Assembly: GCF_044762665.1 (NCBI RefSeq)
Contig: NZ_JBIWES010000003.1
Coordinates: 248,001 to 312,000 of the forward strand
DNA from: Peribacillus frigoritolerans_B
Lineage (GTDB): Bacteria > Bacillota > Bacilli > Bacillales > DSM-1321
Length of the DNA stretch: 64,000 nucleotides
Reading direction: 5' to 3'
Position 1 is the first letter of the stretch. Every line of letters begins with the position of its first letter. The translations under genes and the position numbers were made by a program. Positions 1 through 7,407 of the stretch are shown here, in pieces. The notes under the pieces were generated by a model. The model was not told the origin of the DNA and did not search any database. It saw only the letters and a list, made by a program, of their open reading frames with translations.

Positions 1-133
1 GTATGGGATAAATCCAGAATGGTTTCAAATGATTCACTCCCGGGATTCACTGACTGTAAAAAGTATGATGAAACGGGAAGCACGTGATCTTTTACGAAAA
101 ACCAAAATTATGCCTTCAACCATTTCAAAGTAA
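1..133 (+). CDS. 3' end of an unidentified protein (partial)
   Basis: An open frame enters from the left edge at base 2 and runs 43 codons to a TAA at 131-133. The tail is basic and polar (it contains MMKREARDLL and ends TISK), and it is followed within 5 bases by a hairpin terminator, which supports it as the true end of a plus-strand gene. I do not recognise the family from so short a C-terminus. The start lies outside the window. Confidence 0.55.
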   Translation, partial: YGINPEWFQMIHSRDSLTVKSMMKREARDLLRKTKIMPSTISK

Positions 134-137
134 AAAT

Positions 138-168
138 AAACGCTACAGACATTTCCTGCAGCGTTTTT
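138..168. terminator. Rho-independent terminator shared by two converging genes
   Basis: The arm AAACGCT-A-CAG pairs with CTG-C-AGCGTTT across a 7-base loop, with one A-C mismatch, and is followed by a T run. It closes the partial plus-strand gene and lies just past the stop of the small minus-strand gene at 174-302, so it probably serves both. Confidence 0.75.
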
Positions 169-173
169 CCCGT

Positions 174-302
174 TTATTTCTCCTCTTGCATCGTATCATC
201 GACAATGGCGTACAGATCCTTATTAAACAATTCATCATTACAGACAAGACTGTGCCGTTCCATCTCTTCCTGCTCTTGAAATACCTGTTCATTTTCCTTC
301 AT
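174..302 (-). CDS. Small acidic hypothetical protein, 42 aa
   Basis: ATG at 300-302 is preceded by a strong GGAGGT ribosome binding site and the frame runs 42 codons to TAA. The protein is very acidic, rich in Glu, Gln and Asp, and begins MKENEQVFQEQEEMER. It has no membrane segment and a single Cys. It ends right at the terminator at 138-168. I do not recognise the family. The good ribosome binding site, compact placement and terminator are the case for it being real; it is too short for most ORF callers. Confidence 0.6.
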   Translation of the reverse strand: MKENEQVFQEQEEMERHSLVCNDELFNKDLYAIVDDTMQEEK

Positions 303-400
303 GACCTACCTCCAGCTTCATGATGTTTGCCTATTAGCGTATCCGCAGGCATGTACCTTTATGCTCAACATTTCCCCATACTTCATCTTTTATAAACGTC

Positions 401-1144
401 TTAGGCCTGCTGGCCGCCATGGAAGGCACGTATAATAAATTCATGCTCTGGAACTTGTAAGCTTTGATACGATGACAGGAACAATGTATTATCATAAGCG
501 ACTTTTTCAAGCTTTACCTGAATACCCGCATTTTCGATTGAAACAATGGCATAAGGAGCAACTGGTTCACCATTACAGCCAAGAGAACCAGGGTTCAGGA
601 ATATCGTTCGGTCATTTTTAAAAAAGTGGATAGGATGATGATGTCCAAAGCCTATTAAATCGTGATGCTGATCATTGAAAAGCATTTCCAAGTTATTTAA
701 ACTCGGTTCAACGATTTTACTATATGGATTTTGGCTTATGTGCTCATCCAATTTCTTCGATTCCATGTGATAATGGGTGAAGTAAACGGAGTGATCATTA
801 ATGATATGATGTATGGTTCGAGGCAATTTTCCCAATTCACTTATGAATTTCCGGTGCATCCTTTCAGCTATCCATTCATGATGTTCCTTAACATGAATAT
901 GACCGTCCGGATGCGGCTCCCCTTTAATGATGGCCAGGACAGCTTCATCATGATTTCCAGTTATCATCGATAAATCATTTCTTGAAAATAAAAGTTCAAG
1001 GACTTCATTTGTATCCGGGCCAATTCCAACCATATCTCCCAAACAATAGAGACGATCTATTTCTTCCCTTTGATCAATATCCCTAAGGACGGCTTTTAGC
1101 GCTGAAGCATTACCATGCACATCCGTTATAATGGCAACTTTCAT
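401..1144 (-). CDS. Metallophosphoesterase (calcineurin-like, YfcE/PrpE type)
   Basis: A 247-residue protein with the binuclear-metal phosphoesterase signature in order: D8-x-H10 (TDVHGN), GD at 36-37, GNHD at 63-66, and a late GFGHHHP motif. It is a cytosolic hydrolase of phosphodiesters or phosphomonoesters; the substrate cannot be told, since the family covers protein phosphatases, phosphodiesterases and diadenosine tetraphosphatases. The start is supported by GGAGG/AAGGGAG upstream of ATG 1144. It stands alone, divergent from the YjcZ-type gene, and has no visible link with the paa genes. Confidence 0.85.
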   Translation of the reverse strand: MKVAIITDVHGNASALKAVLRDIDQREEIDRLYCLGDMVGIGPDTNEVLELLFSRNDLSMITGNHDEAVLAIIKGEPHPDGHIHVKEHHEWIAERMHRKFISELGKLPRTIHHIINDHSVYFTHYHMESKKLDEHISQNPYSKIVEPSLNNLEMLFNDQHHDLIGFGHHHPIHFFKNDRTIFLNPGSLGCNGEPVAPYAIVSIENAGIQVKLEKVAYDNTLFLSSYQSLQVPEHEFIIRAFHGGQQA

Positions 1145-1359
1145 GACTTAGTTCAGCTCCCTTCCTCCACAATCCACATGGTATATTATAACATTTAAAA
1201 CGAAATCAAAAAAATATTCGGGCTTAATCCCTTGATTTGCCCACGCCCATTTTTTATGAATAAGCAAACACTTCGGCCTAGAATACATAGTATGAAGTAT
1301 TCCCGGTAAAGATGTTTTGCTAGGTATGTAATTCATAATATATATAAGGAGGAAATCAA

Positions 1360-1494
1360 ATGGGTGGAATTGGTAACGAATGTTGCGGCGGCGGTTTCGA
1401 TAACGGATTCGCATTGCTGATCGTATTATTCATCTTGTTGATCATCATTGGATGCAGTTGGGGATTCGGCGGCGGCTTCGGCGGATGTTGCTAA
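1360..1494 (+). CDS. YjcZ-family sporulation micro-protein, 44 aa
   Basis: AAGGAGG at 1346-1352 is followed by ATG at 1360 and a 44-codon frame. The peptide has a Cys-Cys-Gly-rich head (GNECCGGG), one hydrophobic membrane segment (FALLIVLFILLIIIG) and a GFGGGFGGCC tail. That layout is typical of the tiny YjcZ-type membrane proteins of Bacillus, often linked to sporulation or the spore coat. A strong terminator follows. A possible SigK-like -10 (CATA-GTA-TG, 1286-1294) lies upstream but is weak evidence. This gene marks the host as a spore-forming Bacillaceae. Confidence 0.88.
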   Translation: MGGIGNECCGGGFDNGFALLIVLFILLIIIGCSWGFGGGFGGCC

Positions 1495-1508
1495 TAATGA
1501 TATAAATC

Positions 1509-1538
1509 AAAAAGGCGCCTGATCATGGCGCCTTTTTT
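1509..1538 (+). terminator. Rho-independent terminator after the YjcZ-type gene
   Basis: GGCGCC pairs with GGCGCC across a 7-base loop, flanked by an A run on the left and six T on the right, 15 bases after the stop codon. Confidence 0.9.
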
Positions 1539-1776
1539 GTTATGGATTGATTTTTAGTTTTAGTTTTTACTTTTCCAAAGAGGCTTTCCCTTTTCAAACT
1601 TTTATTAAAAATGGGGCTTCCAGATTGAATCCATTAAAAAAAAAATAATTTCAAAACACGCACATTATTCCATGAACCCATATTGTTGTATGAGGAATGA
1701 TCAAATAATTTGATGATAACCAAGGGAATACCTTCTTCTTTACTTGAACGGATGGCAAGATTGGTACCTGCCGCAC

Positions 1777-2748
1777 TCAAATCATAAAAGGGGCAGAAAG
1801 CCTGCTCAATCCATCCTCCATTTGTTTTTTCGCATCTTTCATCATGCCATCGAGTAATTCCTTTACCGTGGGAATATCGTCAATCAATCCGGCAACCTGG
1901 CCGCTGTTCATAAATCCATTGGTAACATCCCCGTTCATCGCCCCATTTATATGATGTACTTCAGAGGTCATTTCACGATAATTCATTGGAGAAAGTCCCT
2001 GTTTCTCCAAATCCAGCACTTTCTCCGTATAGGGGTCCTTCAATACCCTTCTGACCTGTCCAAATGATCTGCCCAAAATTACCGTATCATTACCCATCGC
2101 TTCGATTAGTTTCTGCTTATATGACGGATGGAACGGTGCTTCTTGTGTAGCAATCAGCCTGGTTCCCAATTGGACTCCTGAAGCCCCCAGCATCAATGCA
2201 GCTGCCAACCCCTGCCCATTGCCTATTCCGCCAGCGGCCAAAACGGGAAGCGTCACATGCTTGCTGATTTGCGGAATGAGTGTAAACGTCGTCATTTCCA
2301 GGTTCGAGTTGATGCCGGCAGCTTCAAACCCTTCTGCGACCAACACATCTGCCCCTGCATCTTGCGCTTTTTGTGCGTGCTTGACCGATGCAACGATGGC
2401 AATCACTTTTATATTCTTTTTTTGCAATAGTGGAATGAAAGGGGCAGGATTTCCTGCAGATAAGGAAACTGCAGGTATATCATGCTCCAGGACAAGATTC
2501 ACTAACTCATCTGTATATGTACTAACGTTTATTGGAATGTTCAACGCAAAATTGTTATTGGTTTTATCTTTGGTTTCGAGAATGATGGCTTCTACCTGTT
2601 CAGGAGTCATGGTACCGCACCCTATTGTTCCCAGGCCTCCTGCATTGGATACTGCAGCCGCAAGACTTGCATTGCTTATATTCCCCATGCCGCCTTGAAT
2701 AATTGGATATTTTATCGTAAAAAGTTCACAAATATATTTCACTTTCAT
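1777..2748 (-). CDS. Nitronate monooxygenase / FabK-like FMN enzyme
   Basis: A 323-residue TIM-barrel flavoprotein of the 2-nitropropane dioxygenase family. It shows the N-terminal IIQGGMG FMN loop (residues 17-22), an AAGGIGNG phosphate loop near the middle, and LGTRLIAT-x-E-A followed by HPSYK. Members oxidise alkyl nitronates or, as FabK, reduce enoyl-ACP; the two are not safely separable by eye. The ribosome binding site GGGAGGG touches ATG 2748, leaving almost no spacing, whereas GTG at 2742 (codon 3) would have about 7 bases, so GTG may be the real start. It is divergent from the gamma-carbonic-anhydrase-like gene. Confidence 0.82.
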   Translation of the reverse strand: MKVKYICELFTIKYPIIQGGMGNISNASLAAAVSNAGGLGTIGCGTMTPEQVEAIILETKDKTNNNFALNIPINVSTYTDELVNLVLEHDIPAVSLSAGNPAPFIPLLQKKNIKVIAIVASVKHAQKAQDAGADVLVAEGFEAAGINSNLEMTTFTLIPQISKHVTLPVLAAGGIGNGQGLAAALMLGASGVQLGTRLIATQEAPFHPSYKQKLIEAMGNDTVILGRSFGQVRRVLKDPYTEKVLDLEKQGLSPMNYREMTSEVHHINGAMNGDVTNGFMNSGQVAGLIDDIPTVKELLDGMMKDAKKQMEDGLSRLSAPFMI

Positions 2749-2823
2749 CCCTCCCTGTCAATTTAATGTTATACTATATTCATTAGAAAAACAATTCAGA
2801 CTTTTCGAAAAAGGAGCGAGACT

Positions 2824-3336
2824 ATGATTATTCCGTACAATAATAAAAAACCATCCATTGATGATACCGTTTTCGTCGCACCTGGTGCTCATTTAATCGG
2901 TGATATTTCGATTGGGAAAGACTCGACCATTTGGTTTAATGCGGTACTGCGCGGTGATGAAGATTCAATTACAATAGGGGAAAAATGCAGTATTCAAGAT
3001 AACTCCACCATTCATTTATTTGAAGGATGCCCGGTTGTCATTGAAGATGAAGTGACGGTTGGTCACAATGTCATCCTGCATGGTTGTAAAATAGGCAAAC
3101 GATCCATTATTGGTATGGGTTCCACGATATTGGATAATGTAGAGATCGGCGAAGAATGCATCGTCGGAGCGAACACATTGATTTCCTCTGGCAAAATCAT
3201 ACCTCCACGTTCACTGGTTATTGGTTCCCCGGGGAAAGTCGTTCGCCGATTGAATAATAAAGATCTTGAATTGATCCAACTTTCCATCGATACATATGTT
3301 CAAAAAGGGAAAGACTTCAAAGGGATACTTGATTAA
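2824..3336 (+). CDS. Gamma-carbonic-anhydrase-like hexapeptide protein (YtoA/PaaY type)
   Basis: A 170-residue left-handed beta-helix protein with hexapeptide repeats throughout (IGDISIGKDSTIWF, IGMGSTILDNVEIG). The zinc-ligand pattern is present as H64, H81 and H86 (TIHLF, then GHNVILHG), with the usual five-residue spacing of the last two. Relatives include B. subtilis YtoA and PaaY, a thioesterase that protects the phenylacetate pathway from dead-end CoA esters. Its position beside paaX makes a PaaY-type role plausible but unproven. AAGGAGCG precedes the ATG, and its transcript converges on paaX. Confidence 0.85.
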   Translation: MIIPYNNKKPSIDDTVFVAPGAHLIGDISIGKDSTIWFNAVLRGDEDSITIGEKCSIQDNSTIHLFEGCPVVIEDEVTVGHNVILHGCKIGKRSIIGMGSTILDNVEIGEECIVGANTLISSGKIIPPRSLVIGSPGKVVRRLNNKDLELIQLSIDTYVQKGKDFKGILD

Positions 3337-3353
3337 TTATTGCAAGGAATTTG

Positions 3354-3400
3354 AAAAGAGCTTCGGCAAGTCGTCATTAACGGCTGGCTGAAGCTCTTTT
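3354..3400. terminator. Bidirectional terminator between the gamma-CA-like gene and paaX
   Basis: AAAAGAGCTTC at 3354 pairs with GAAGCTCTTTT at 3390-3400 across a 25-base loop. The A and T flanks suit termination in both directions between convergent genes. Confidence 0.8.
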
Positions 3401-4291
3401 TCACTTAATGATAAGTGGATGGTCCTTGGCATCATAGGTTTCATCTTTCCGGCATAAATCATTGTTTTCCTGAAATACGCTTTCAAAGAAACGACTTGCT
3501 GGTTCAGCCAAGACTTGATAATACTGGCTAAATAAAAGAGCAGCATGATTCCCATTCCACTTAGAAGGCAGAAGTTCCTTTGGCAGGCCCGGATCGATAA
3601 ATAAAAATTTACGGTATTCATGCACCAAGTTCGTGCGTTCCACAAAACAATCAGCATCGGACATTTCGCCCCTGCCAATGATGCTTTGATGAACGATGAA
3701 TTGTTTGCTGTATTTCTCGATGAATTCTTCATATTTATTTTCAATCTCTTCTAAATGCCAGCTCTTCTCTACAAGCGATTGGTTTTCTTTTGGACCTTTG
3801 TACTCCGAAATGAAAAAATCAACATATTCATCTATGTCATATTTCTCGATCAAGCGATTGATTTGTTTCTCCAAATCATTGGGGGAAATCCAGCAACCAC
3901 TAGAAAAACTGCCAAACCCGCTCCATAATAATTCTTTACGGAGATCATCCCGTAATTGCCGCTTATCTTCAGGGATCGTGTACATTAAGATACGCCATTT
4001 ACCGTCCCATTCATTCGGTTTCATCTTATATATGCGATTGGCCGCTTCATCCATTCTCTGCACACCGCGATCAGTCAAAAAATAATAGCTTTTATTTCCC
4101 TGCTTCTCTGACTGAATCCACCCTTGCTTGACCATTCGTGAAACGGCTACACGAACGCCCTGCTCATTATGGCCGAATTCCTTTAACAAACGAATTAAAC
4201 TGCCTATCCAGATTTTACTTCCATAGTTACGGATATAATCGCCGTATATCGTAAAAATCATGGATTGTGTATTAGTACCTATCTTTCTCAC
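3401..4291 (-). CDS. paaX: PaaX-type repressor of phenylacetate degradation
   Basis: A 296-residue regulator. The N-terminal winged helix (about residues 10-80, with SMIFTIYGDYIRNYG and VRVAVSRMVKQGW) is the PaaX signature and is followed by the long PaaX C-terminal domain. PaaX represses paa operons and is released by phenylacetyl-CoA. It is the last gene of the main paa run and also has its own candidate promoter. The first codon is GTG (4289-4291) with AGGA close upstream; the next in-frame ATG (codon 11) has no ribosome binding site, so GTG is preferred. Confidence 0.92.
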   Translation of the reverse strand: MRKIGTNTQSMIFTIYGDYIRNYGSKIWIGSLIRLLKEFGHNEQGVRVAVSRMVKQGWIQSEKQGNKSYYFLTDRGVQRMDEAANRIYKMKPNEWDGKWRILMYTIPEDKRQLRDDLRKELLWSGFGSFSSGCWISPNDLEKQINRLIEKYDIDEYVDFFISEYKGPKENQSLVEKSWHLEEIENKYEEFIEKYSKQFIVHQSIIGRGEMSDADCFVERTNLVHEYRKFLFIDPGLPKELLPSKWNGNHAALLFSQYYQVLAEPASRFFESVFQENNDLCRKDETYDAKDHPLIIK

Positions 4292-4337
4292 CTCGTCCTA
4301 ACATTGTTACTATTTTCACACGGAAGACATAATAATT

Positions 4338-4365
4338 ATTATATCTTTTTAAAATGAAAGCGCAA
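4338..4365 (-). promoter_or_regulatory. Candidate sigma-A promoter of paaX
   Basis: On the minus strand, TTGCGC (4360-4365) and TATAAT (4338-4343) are separated by 16 bases. The perfect 11-bp palindrome TAACATTGTTA at 4299-4309 lies just downstream and could be an operator. The -35 box abuts the stop codon of the preceding crotonase gene. Confidence 0.55.
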
Positions 4366-4367
4366 TA

Positions 4368-5144
4368 TTATTCACCAATAAATCGTGCTTTTCTCCGTTC
4401 ACTAAATGCTAGGAGCGCTTCCGATCTATCTTGAGTCGGGATGGTCAATTCATAGGCTTTTCCTTCTATGGCCATTCCGGTTTGCAAGTCCGTATTCATT
4501 CCTTGGTTAATCGCAAATTTGGCTTGTTTGACTGCAATCGGCCCGTTTTTCATGATATTGGCTGCCAATTCCTCACAGGCTGGCATTAGTTGATCCCTTG
4601 GCACGACCTTCAAAAGGATCCCTAATTGACATGCCTCTTCTGCAGTCAATTTTTTAGCGGTGAAGATCAATTCCTTCGCTTTCATTTCCCCAATCAATCT
4701 CGGCAGCCGCTGTGTCCCGCCTGCCCCAGGAATAATGGCCCAGCTAGTTTCGGTGAGCCCCAAAGAAACACCTTCCGCAGCAATTGCAAAGTCACATGAA
4801 AGCAGCCATTCAAACCCTCCCCCCAATGCATATCCATTGACGGCAGCTATTGTCGGCTGCGGAAGCCCTGCGATACTATTAAAAACATCGCGAATCGCCT
4901 TAACGTTCCTTCTTACTTCGGCATCATTCAAAGACTTCCTTTCTTTCAAATCAGCTCCCGCGCTGAATGCTTTTTCCCCTGCTCCGGTGAAAATGACGAC
5001 ACGGATATCGCCGTCATAATAAACTGAATCGATGACTTCCTGCAGTTCATATAGTGTCTCATAGTCAAAGCAGTTCAATACGTCGGGCCGATTCACTGTT
5101 ATATAGCCGATTTGATTTATCACTTTATAAATAACCTTGGACAT
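4368..5144 (-). CDS. Enoyl-CoA hydratase/isomerase (crotonase), AUH-like
   Basis: A 258-residue crotonase. Oxyanion-hole segments are FSAGADL and NGYALGGGFE. Both catalytic glutamates are in place (LTETSWAIIPGAGGTQRLP, then KAKELIF), so hydratase activity is expected. The region around IIPGAGGTQRLPRLIG and KELIFTAKKLTAEEA resembles methylglutaconyl-CoA hydratases. In this setting it could hydrate a beta-oxidation intermediate of the phenylacetate ring-cleavage product, or serve a side pathway. It is the third crotonase of the cluster. GGGGAGGA supports ATG 5144. A hairpin separates it from paaJ. Confidence 0.85.
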   Translation of the reverse strand: MSKVIYKVINQIGYITVNRPDVLNCFDYETLYELQEVIDSVYYDGDIRVVIFTGAGEKAFSAGADLKERKSLNDAEVRRNVKAIRDVFNSIAGLPQPTIAAVNGYALGGGFEWLLSCDFAIAAEGVSLGLTETSWAIIPGAGGTQRLPRLIGEMKAKELIFTAKKLTAEEACQLGILLKVVPRDQLMPACEELAANIMKNGPIAVKQAKFAINQGMNTDLQTGMAIEGKAYELTIPTQDRSEALLAFSERRKARFIGE

Positions 5145-5163
5145 GAGTCTCCTCCCCTTTTTG

Positions 5164-5199
5164 AAAAAATGACCCTTATGCAGATAAAATCAATAAGGG
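5164..5199 (-). terminator. Terminator-like hairpin between paaJ and the AUH-like crotonase gene
   Basis: CCCTTAT (5173-5179) pairs with ATAAGGG (5193-5199) over a 13-base loop, and on the minus strand it is followed by TCATTTTTTC. It could weaken transcription into the crotonase and paaX. Confidence 0.6.
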
Positions 5200-5211
5200 C
5201 CATGCCCATAA

Positions 5212-6420
5212 TCAAGCCTTTTCAATATTTTCTATAATGGCGGATATCCCTTGGCCGACACCCACACACATTGTCGCAAGACCATAGCGTACTTTCCGCT
5301 TTTTCATTTCGTGGACAAGTGTTGTTAAAATACGCGCCCCGCTTGCACCGAGTGGATGGCCAAACGCTATTGCACCGCCGTTGACATTCACTTTCTCCTG
5401 ATCCAATTTCAATTGGCGGATGCACTCCAAGGATTGGGAAGCGAATGCTTCATTCAATTCCACTAGCCCGATGTCTTCAATCGTCAGACTTGCCCTTTCC
5501 AATGCTTTTTTAGTGGCATGAATCGGACCAAGGCCCATAATGGACGGTTCCAAGCCGGCTACCGCCCCTACAACATATTTGGCCAGAGGCTTCAATCCAA
5601 GCTCCCGTGCTTTTTCTGCACTCATCAAAAGTAATGCCGAGGCTCCATCATTTACACCTGAAGCATTACCGGCGGTTACAGTGCCGCCTTTAAAGATTGG
5701 TTTGAGTTTTTCCAGCTTTTCGATGGTCGTGTCAGGACGTGGGTGTTCATCTTTATCGAAAATGACCTCATTCCCTTTACGATCCGTATATCGAACAGGT
5801 ACGATCTCATTAATGAAACGCTCATTTTCCACTGCGTTTTTCGCCCTTTGCTGGCTTTGATACGCGAATTGATCTTGGTCCTCCCTTGAAACCGAAAAAC
5901 GCCGGGCGACGTTTTCAGCCGTTTGAGGCATGGAATCCGTGCCATACATTTCTTTAAGTTTCTCATTCGTGAAGCGCCATCCGATCGTAGTATCCTGAAG
6001 CTCCATTGAACCCCGTGGAAATTCACTCTCAGGTTTGGCCATGACGTACGGCGCCCTTGTCATGCTTTCAGTACCGCCCGCGATATAAATATCGCCTTCA
6101 CCAACAGCAATGGAGCGTGCAGCATACATAACGGCATCCAGTCCGGATCCACATAAACGATTTATTGTCGTTCCAGCTACATTTACCGGAAGACCAGCCA
6201 AAAGAGCGGACATCCGGGCCACATCGCGATTATCCTCCCCTGCTTGATTTGCATTCCCGAAAATGACATCCTCAATTTGATCAGCCGGCAGCTCTGGATT
6301 GCGATCTATCAGCGCCTTGATTACAATTGCACCGAGGTCATCCGGGCGAACGCTTTTCAATGCGCCTTTATATCTTCCGATTGGTGTTCTCACAGCATCA
6401 ATGATCACAACATCCTTCAT
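5212..6420 (-). CDS. paaJ: 3-oxoadipyl-CoA / 3-oxo-5,6-dehydrosuberyl-CoA thiolase
   Basis: A 402-residue thiolase with the full catalytic set: nucleophile Cys90 (NRLCGSG), His355 in GHPLGASGAR, and Cys385 in CVGVGQG. Within a paa cluster this is PaaJ, which cleaves 3-oxo-5,6-dehydrosuberyl-CoA and later 3-oxoadipyl-CoA to release acetyl-CoA and succinyl-CoA. Its start codon overlaps the paaH stop (ATGA), so the two are translationally coupled. The closely related PcaF class cannot be excluded from sequence alone, but the neighbours decide the call. Confidence 0.9.
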   Translation of the reverse strand: MKDVVIIDAVRTPIGRYKGALKSVRPDDLGAIVIKALIDRNPELPADQIEDVIFGNANQAGEDNRDVARMSALLAGLPVNVAGTTINRLCGSGLDAVMYAARSIAVGEGDIYIAGGTESMTRAPYVMAKPESEFPRGSMELQDTTIGWRFTNEKLKEMYGTDSMPQTAENVARRFSVSREDQDQFAYQSQQRAKNAVENERFINEIVPVRYTDRKGNEVIFDKDEHPRPDTTIEKLEKLKPIFKGGTVTAGNASGVNDGASALLLMSAEKARELGLKPLAKYVVGAVAGLEPSIMGLGPIHATKKALERASLTIEDIGLVELNEAFASQSLECIRQLKLDQEKVNVNGGAIAFGHPLGASGARILTTLVHEMKKRKVRYGLATMCVGVGQGISAIIENIEKA

Positions 6421-7289
6421 TTCCTCACCAGCTCGCCATCTTTTGTATAATCGTACACACCTTTCCCTGACTTACGGCCGAGCCTGCCAGCTTTAACATA
6501 CTGTTCAAGAAGGGGAGCAGGGCGGTATTTCTCACCAAGTTTACTATGTAGGTATTTTAAATTATTCAAACGGGCATCCAATCCCACCAAATCGCCTAGC
6601 TCAAACGGTCCCATTGGGTAATTCAGCCCTAACTTTATTGCCTTATCGATTTCTTCTGGTGTTCCTAATCCTTCTTGAAGCATAAAGAACGCTTCATTAC
6701 CTACCAAACAGCTGATCCTGCTGGTTACAAACCCAGGGAATTCATTTATGACTACGGTTTCTTTCCCCATTTTTTGGGCTACCTCTTTTATTATGGCTGC
6801 CGTTTCATCGCTTGTTTCAAGACCACGTACAATTTCAACGAGCGGCATCTTTTGTACAGGATTGAAAAAATGCATGGCAATCGTTTTTTCGGGGCGCTTT
6901 CCATAAGAAGCAATTTCTGTCGGACTCATCGTGGAAGTATTGGTTGCAAAGTAACAATCTTCTTTTGCATGGACTTCAATCGTTTCAAAGACTGCCCTCT
7001 TAATTTCCGCCTTTTCCGGAACTGCCTCTATGATCAAGTCGGCATATGCTGCCGATTCTTTCAAATTGGTAGAATAGGTAAATCTGCTTTTTGCATCTGC
7101 CGCTTCTTCTTCGGTGATTTTTTGGTAGCGCACACCCTTCTCAAAAATGGAATCGATCTCGTTTCTTGCACTTTCCAAAGCATCCTGATTTACATCCACC
7201 AATACTACATTAAAGCCTCCTATTGCCCCTACATAAGCTATTCCCCTGCCCATGACACCAGATCCGACAATCACTAGATTACTAATCAT
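6417..7289 (-). CDS. paaH: 3-hydroxyacyl-CoA dehydrogenase (3-hydroxyadipyl-CoA)
   Basis: A 290-residue single-module 3-hydroxyacyl-CoA dehydrogenase. The Rossmann NAD loop is VGSGVMGRG (residues 8-16). The catalytic region reads NTSTMSPTEIA, then MHFFNPVQKMPLVEIV, and the C-terminal domain holds the NYPMGPFELGDLVGLD motif. In the paa route it oxidises 3-hydroxyadipyl-CoA with NAD+. AAGGAGG precedes ATG 7289. Its stop overlaps paaJ by 4 bases. Confidence 0.9.
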   Translation of the reverse strand: MISNLVIVGSGVMGRGIAYVGAIGGFNVVLVDVNQDALESARNEIDSIFEKGVRYQKITEEEAADAKSRFTYSTNLKESAAYADLIIEAVPEKAEIKRAVFETIEVHAKEDCYFATNTSTMSPTEIASYGKRPEKTIAMHFFNPVQKMPLVEIVRGLETSDETAAIIKEVAQKMGKETVVINEFPGFVTSRISCLVGNEAFFMLQEGLGTPEEIDKAIKLGLNYPMGPFELGDLVGLDARLNNLKYLHSKLGEKYRPAPLLEQYVKAGRLGRKSGKGVYDYTKDGELVRK

Positions 7290-7318
7290 TCGTTCATTCC
7301 TCCTTCAAAAATAAATAG

Positions 7319-7392
7319 GGCTGGCTGCGGATGAATCAGATCAGCATTCAACCATACCTGAATTACTTTTCCGACATACCTTTCAGCCAGCC
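7319..7392 (-). terminator. Long-loop terminator-like hairpin between the aldehyde dehydrogenase gene and paaH
   Basis: GGCTGGCTG (7319-7327) pairs with CAGCCAGCC (7384-7392) around a 56-base loop, and the flanking AAATAGG and CCTATTT extend the pairing. On the minus strand the stem runs into CTATTTATTTTT. It may split the paa run into two expression units. Confidence 0.6.
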
Positions 7393-7407
7393 GCCTATTT
7401 TTTTGTT

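Noticed and set aside
1148..1414. 88-codon minus-strand open frame opposite the YjcZ-type gene
   Set aside because: It overlaps a small plus-strand gene with a perfect ribosome binding site and terminator, has no recognisable protein, and covers a promoter region.
2219..2698. 159-codon plus-strand frame inside the nitronate monooxygenase-like gene
   Set aside because: Pure antisense of a well-supported enzyme; composition is that of a shadow frame and no ribosome binding site precedes it.
4346..4370. cre site overlapping the paaX promoter (TGAAAGCGCAATAT)
   Set aside because: Only 12 of 14 positions match and the second half-site is poor.
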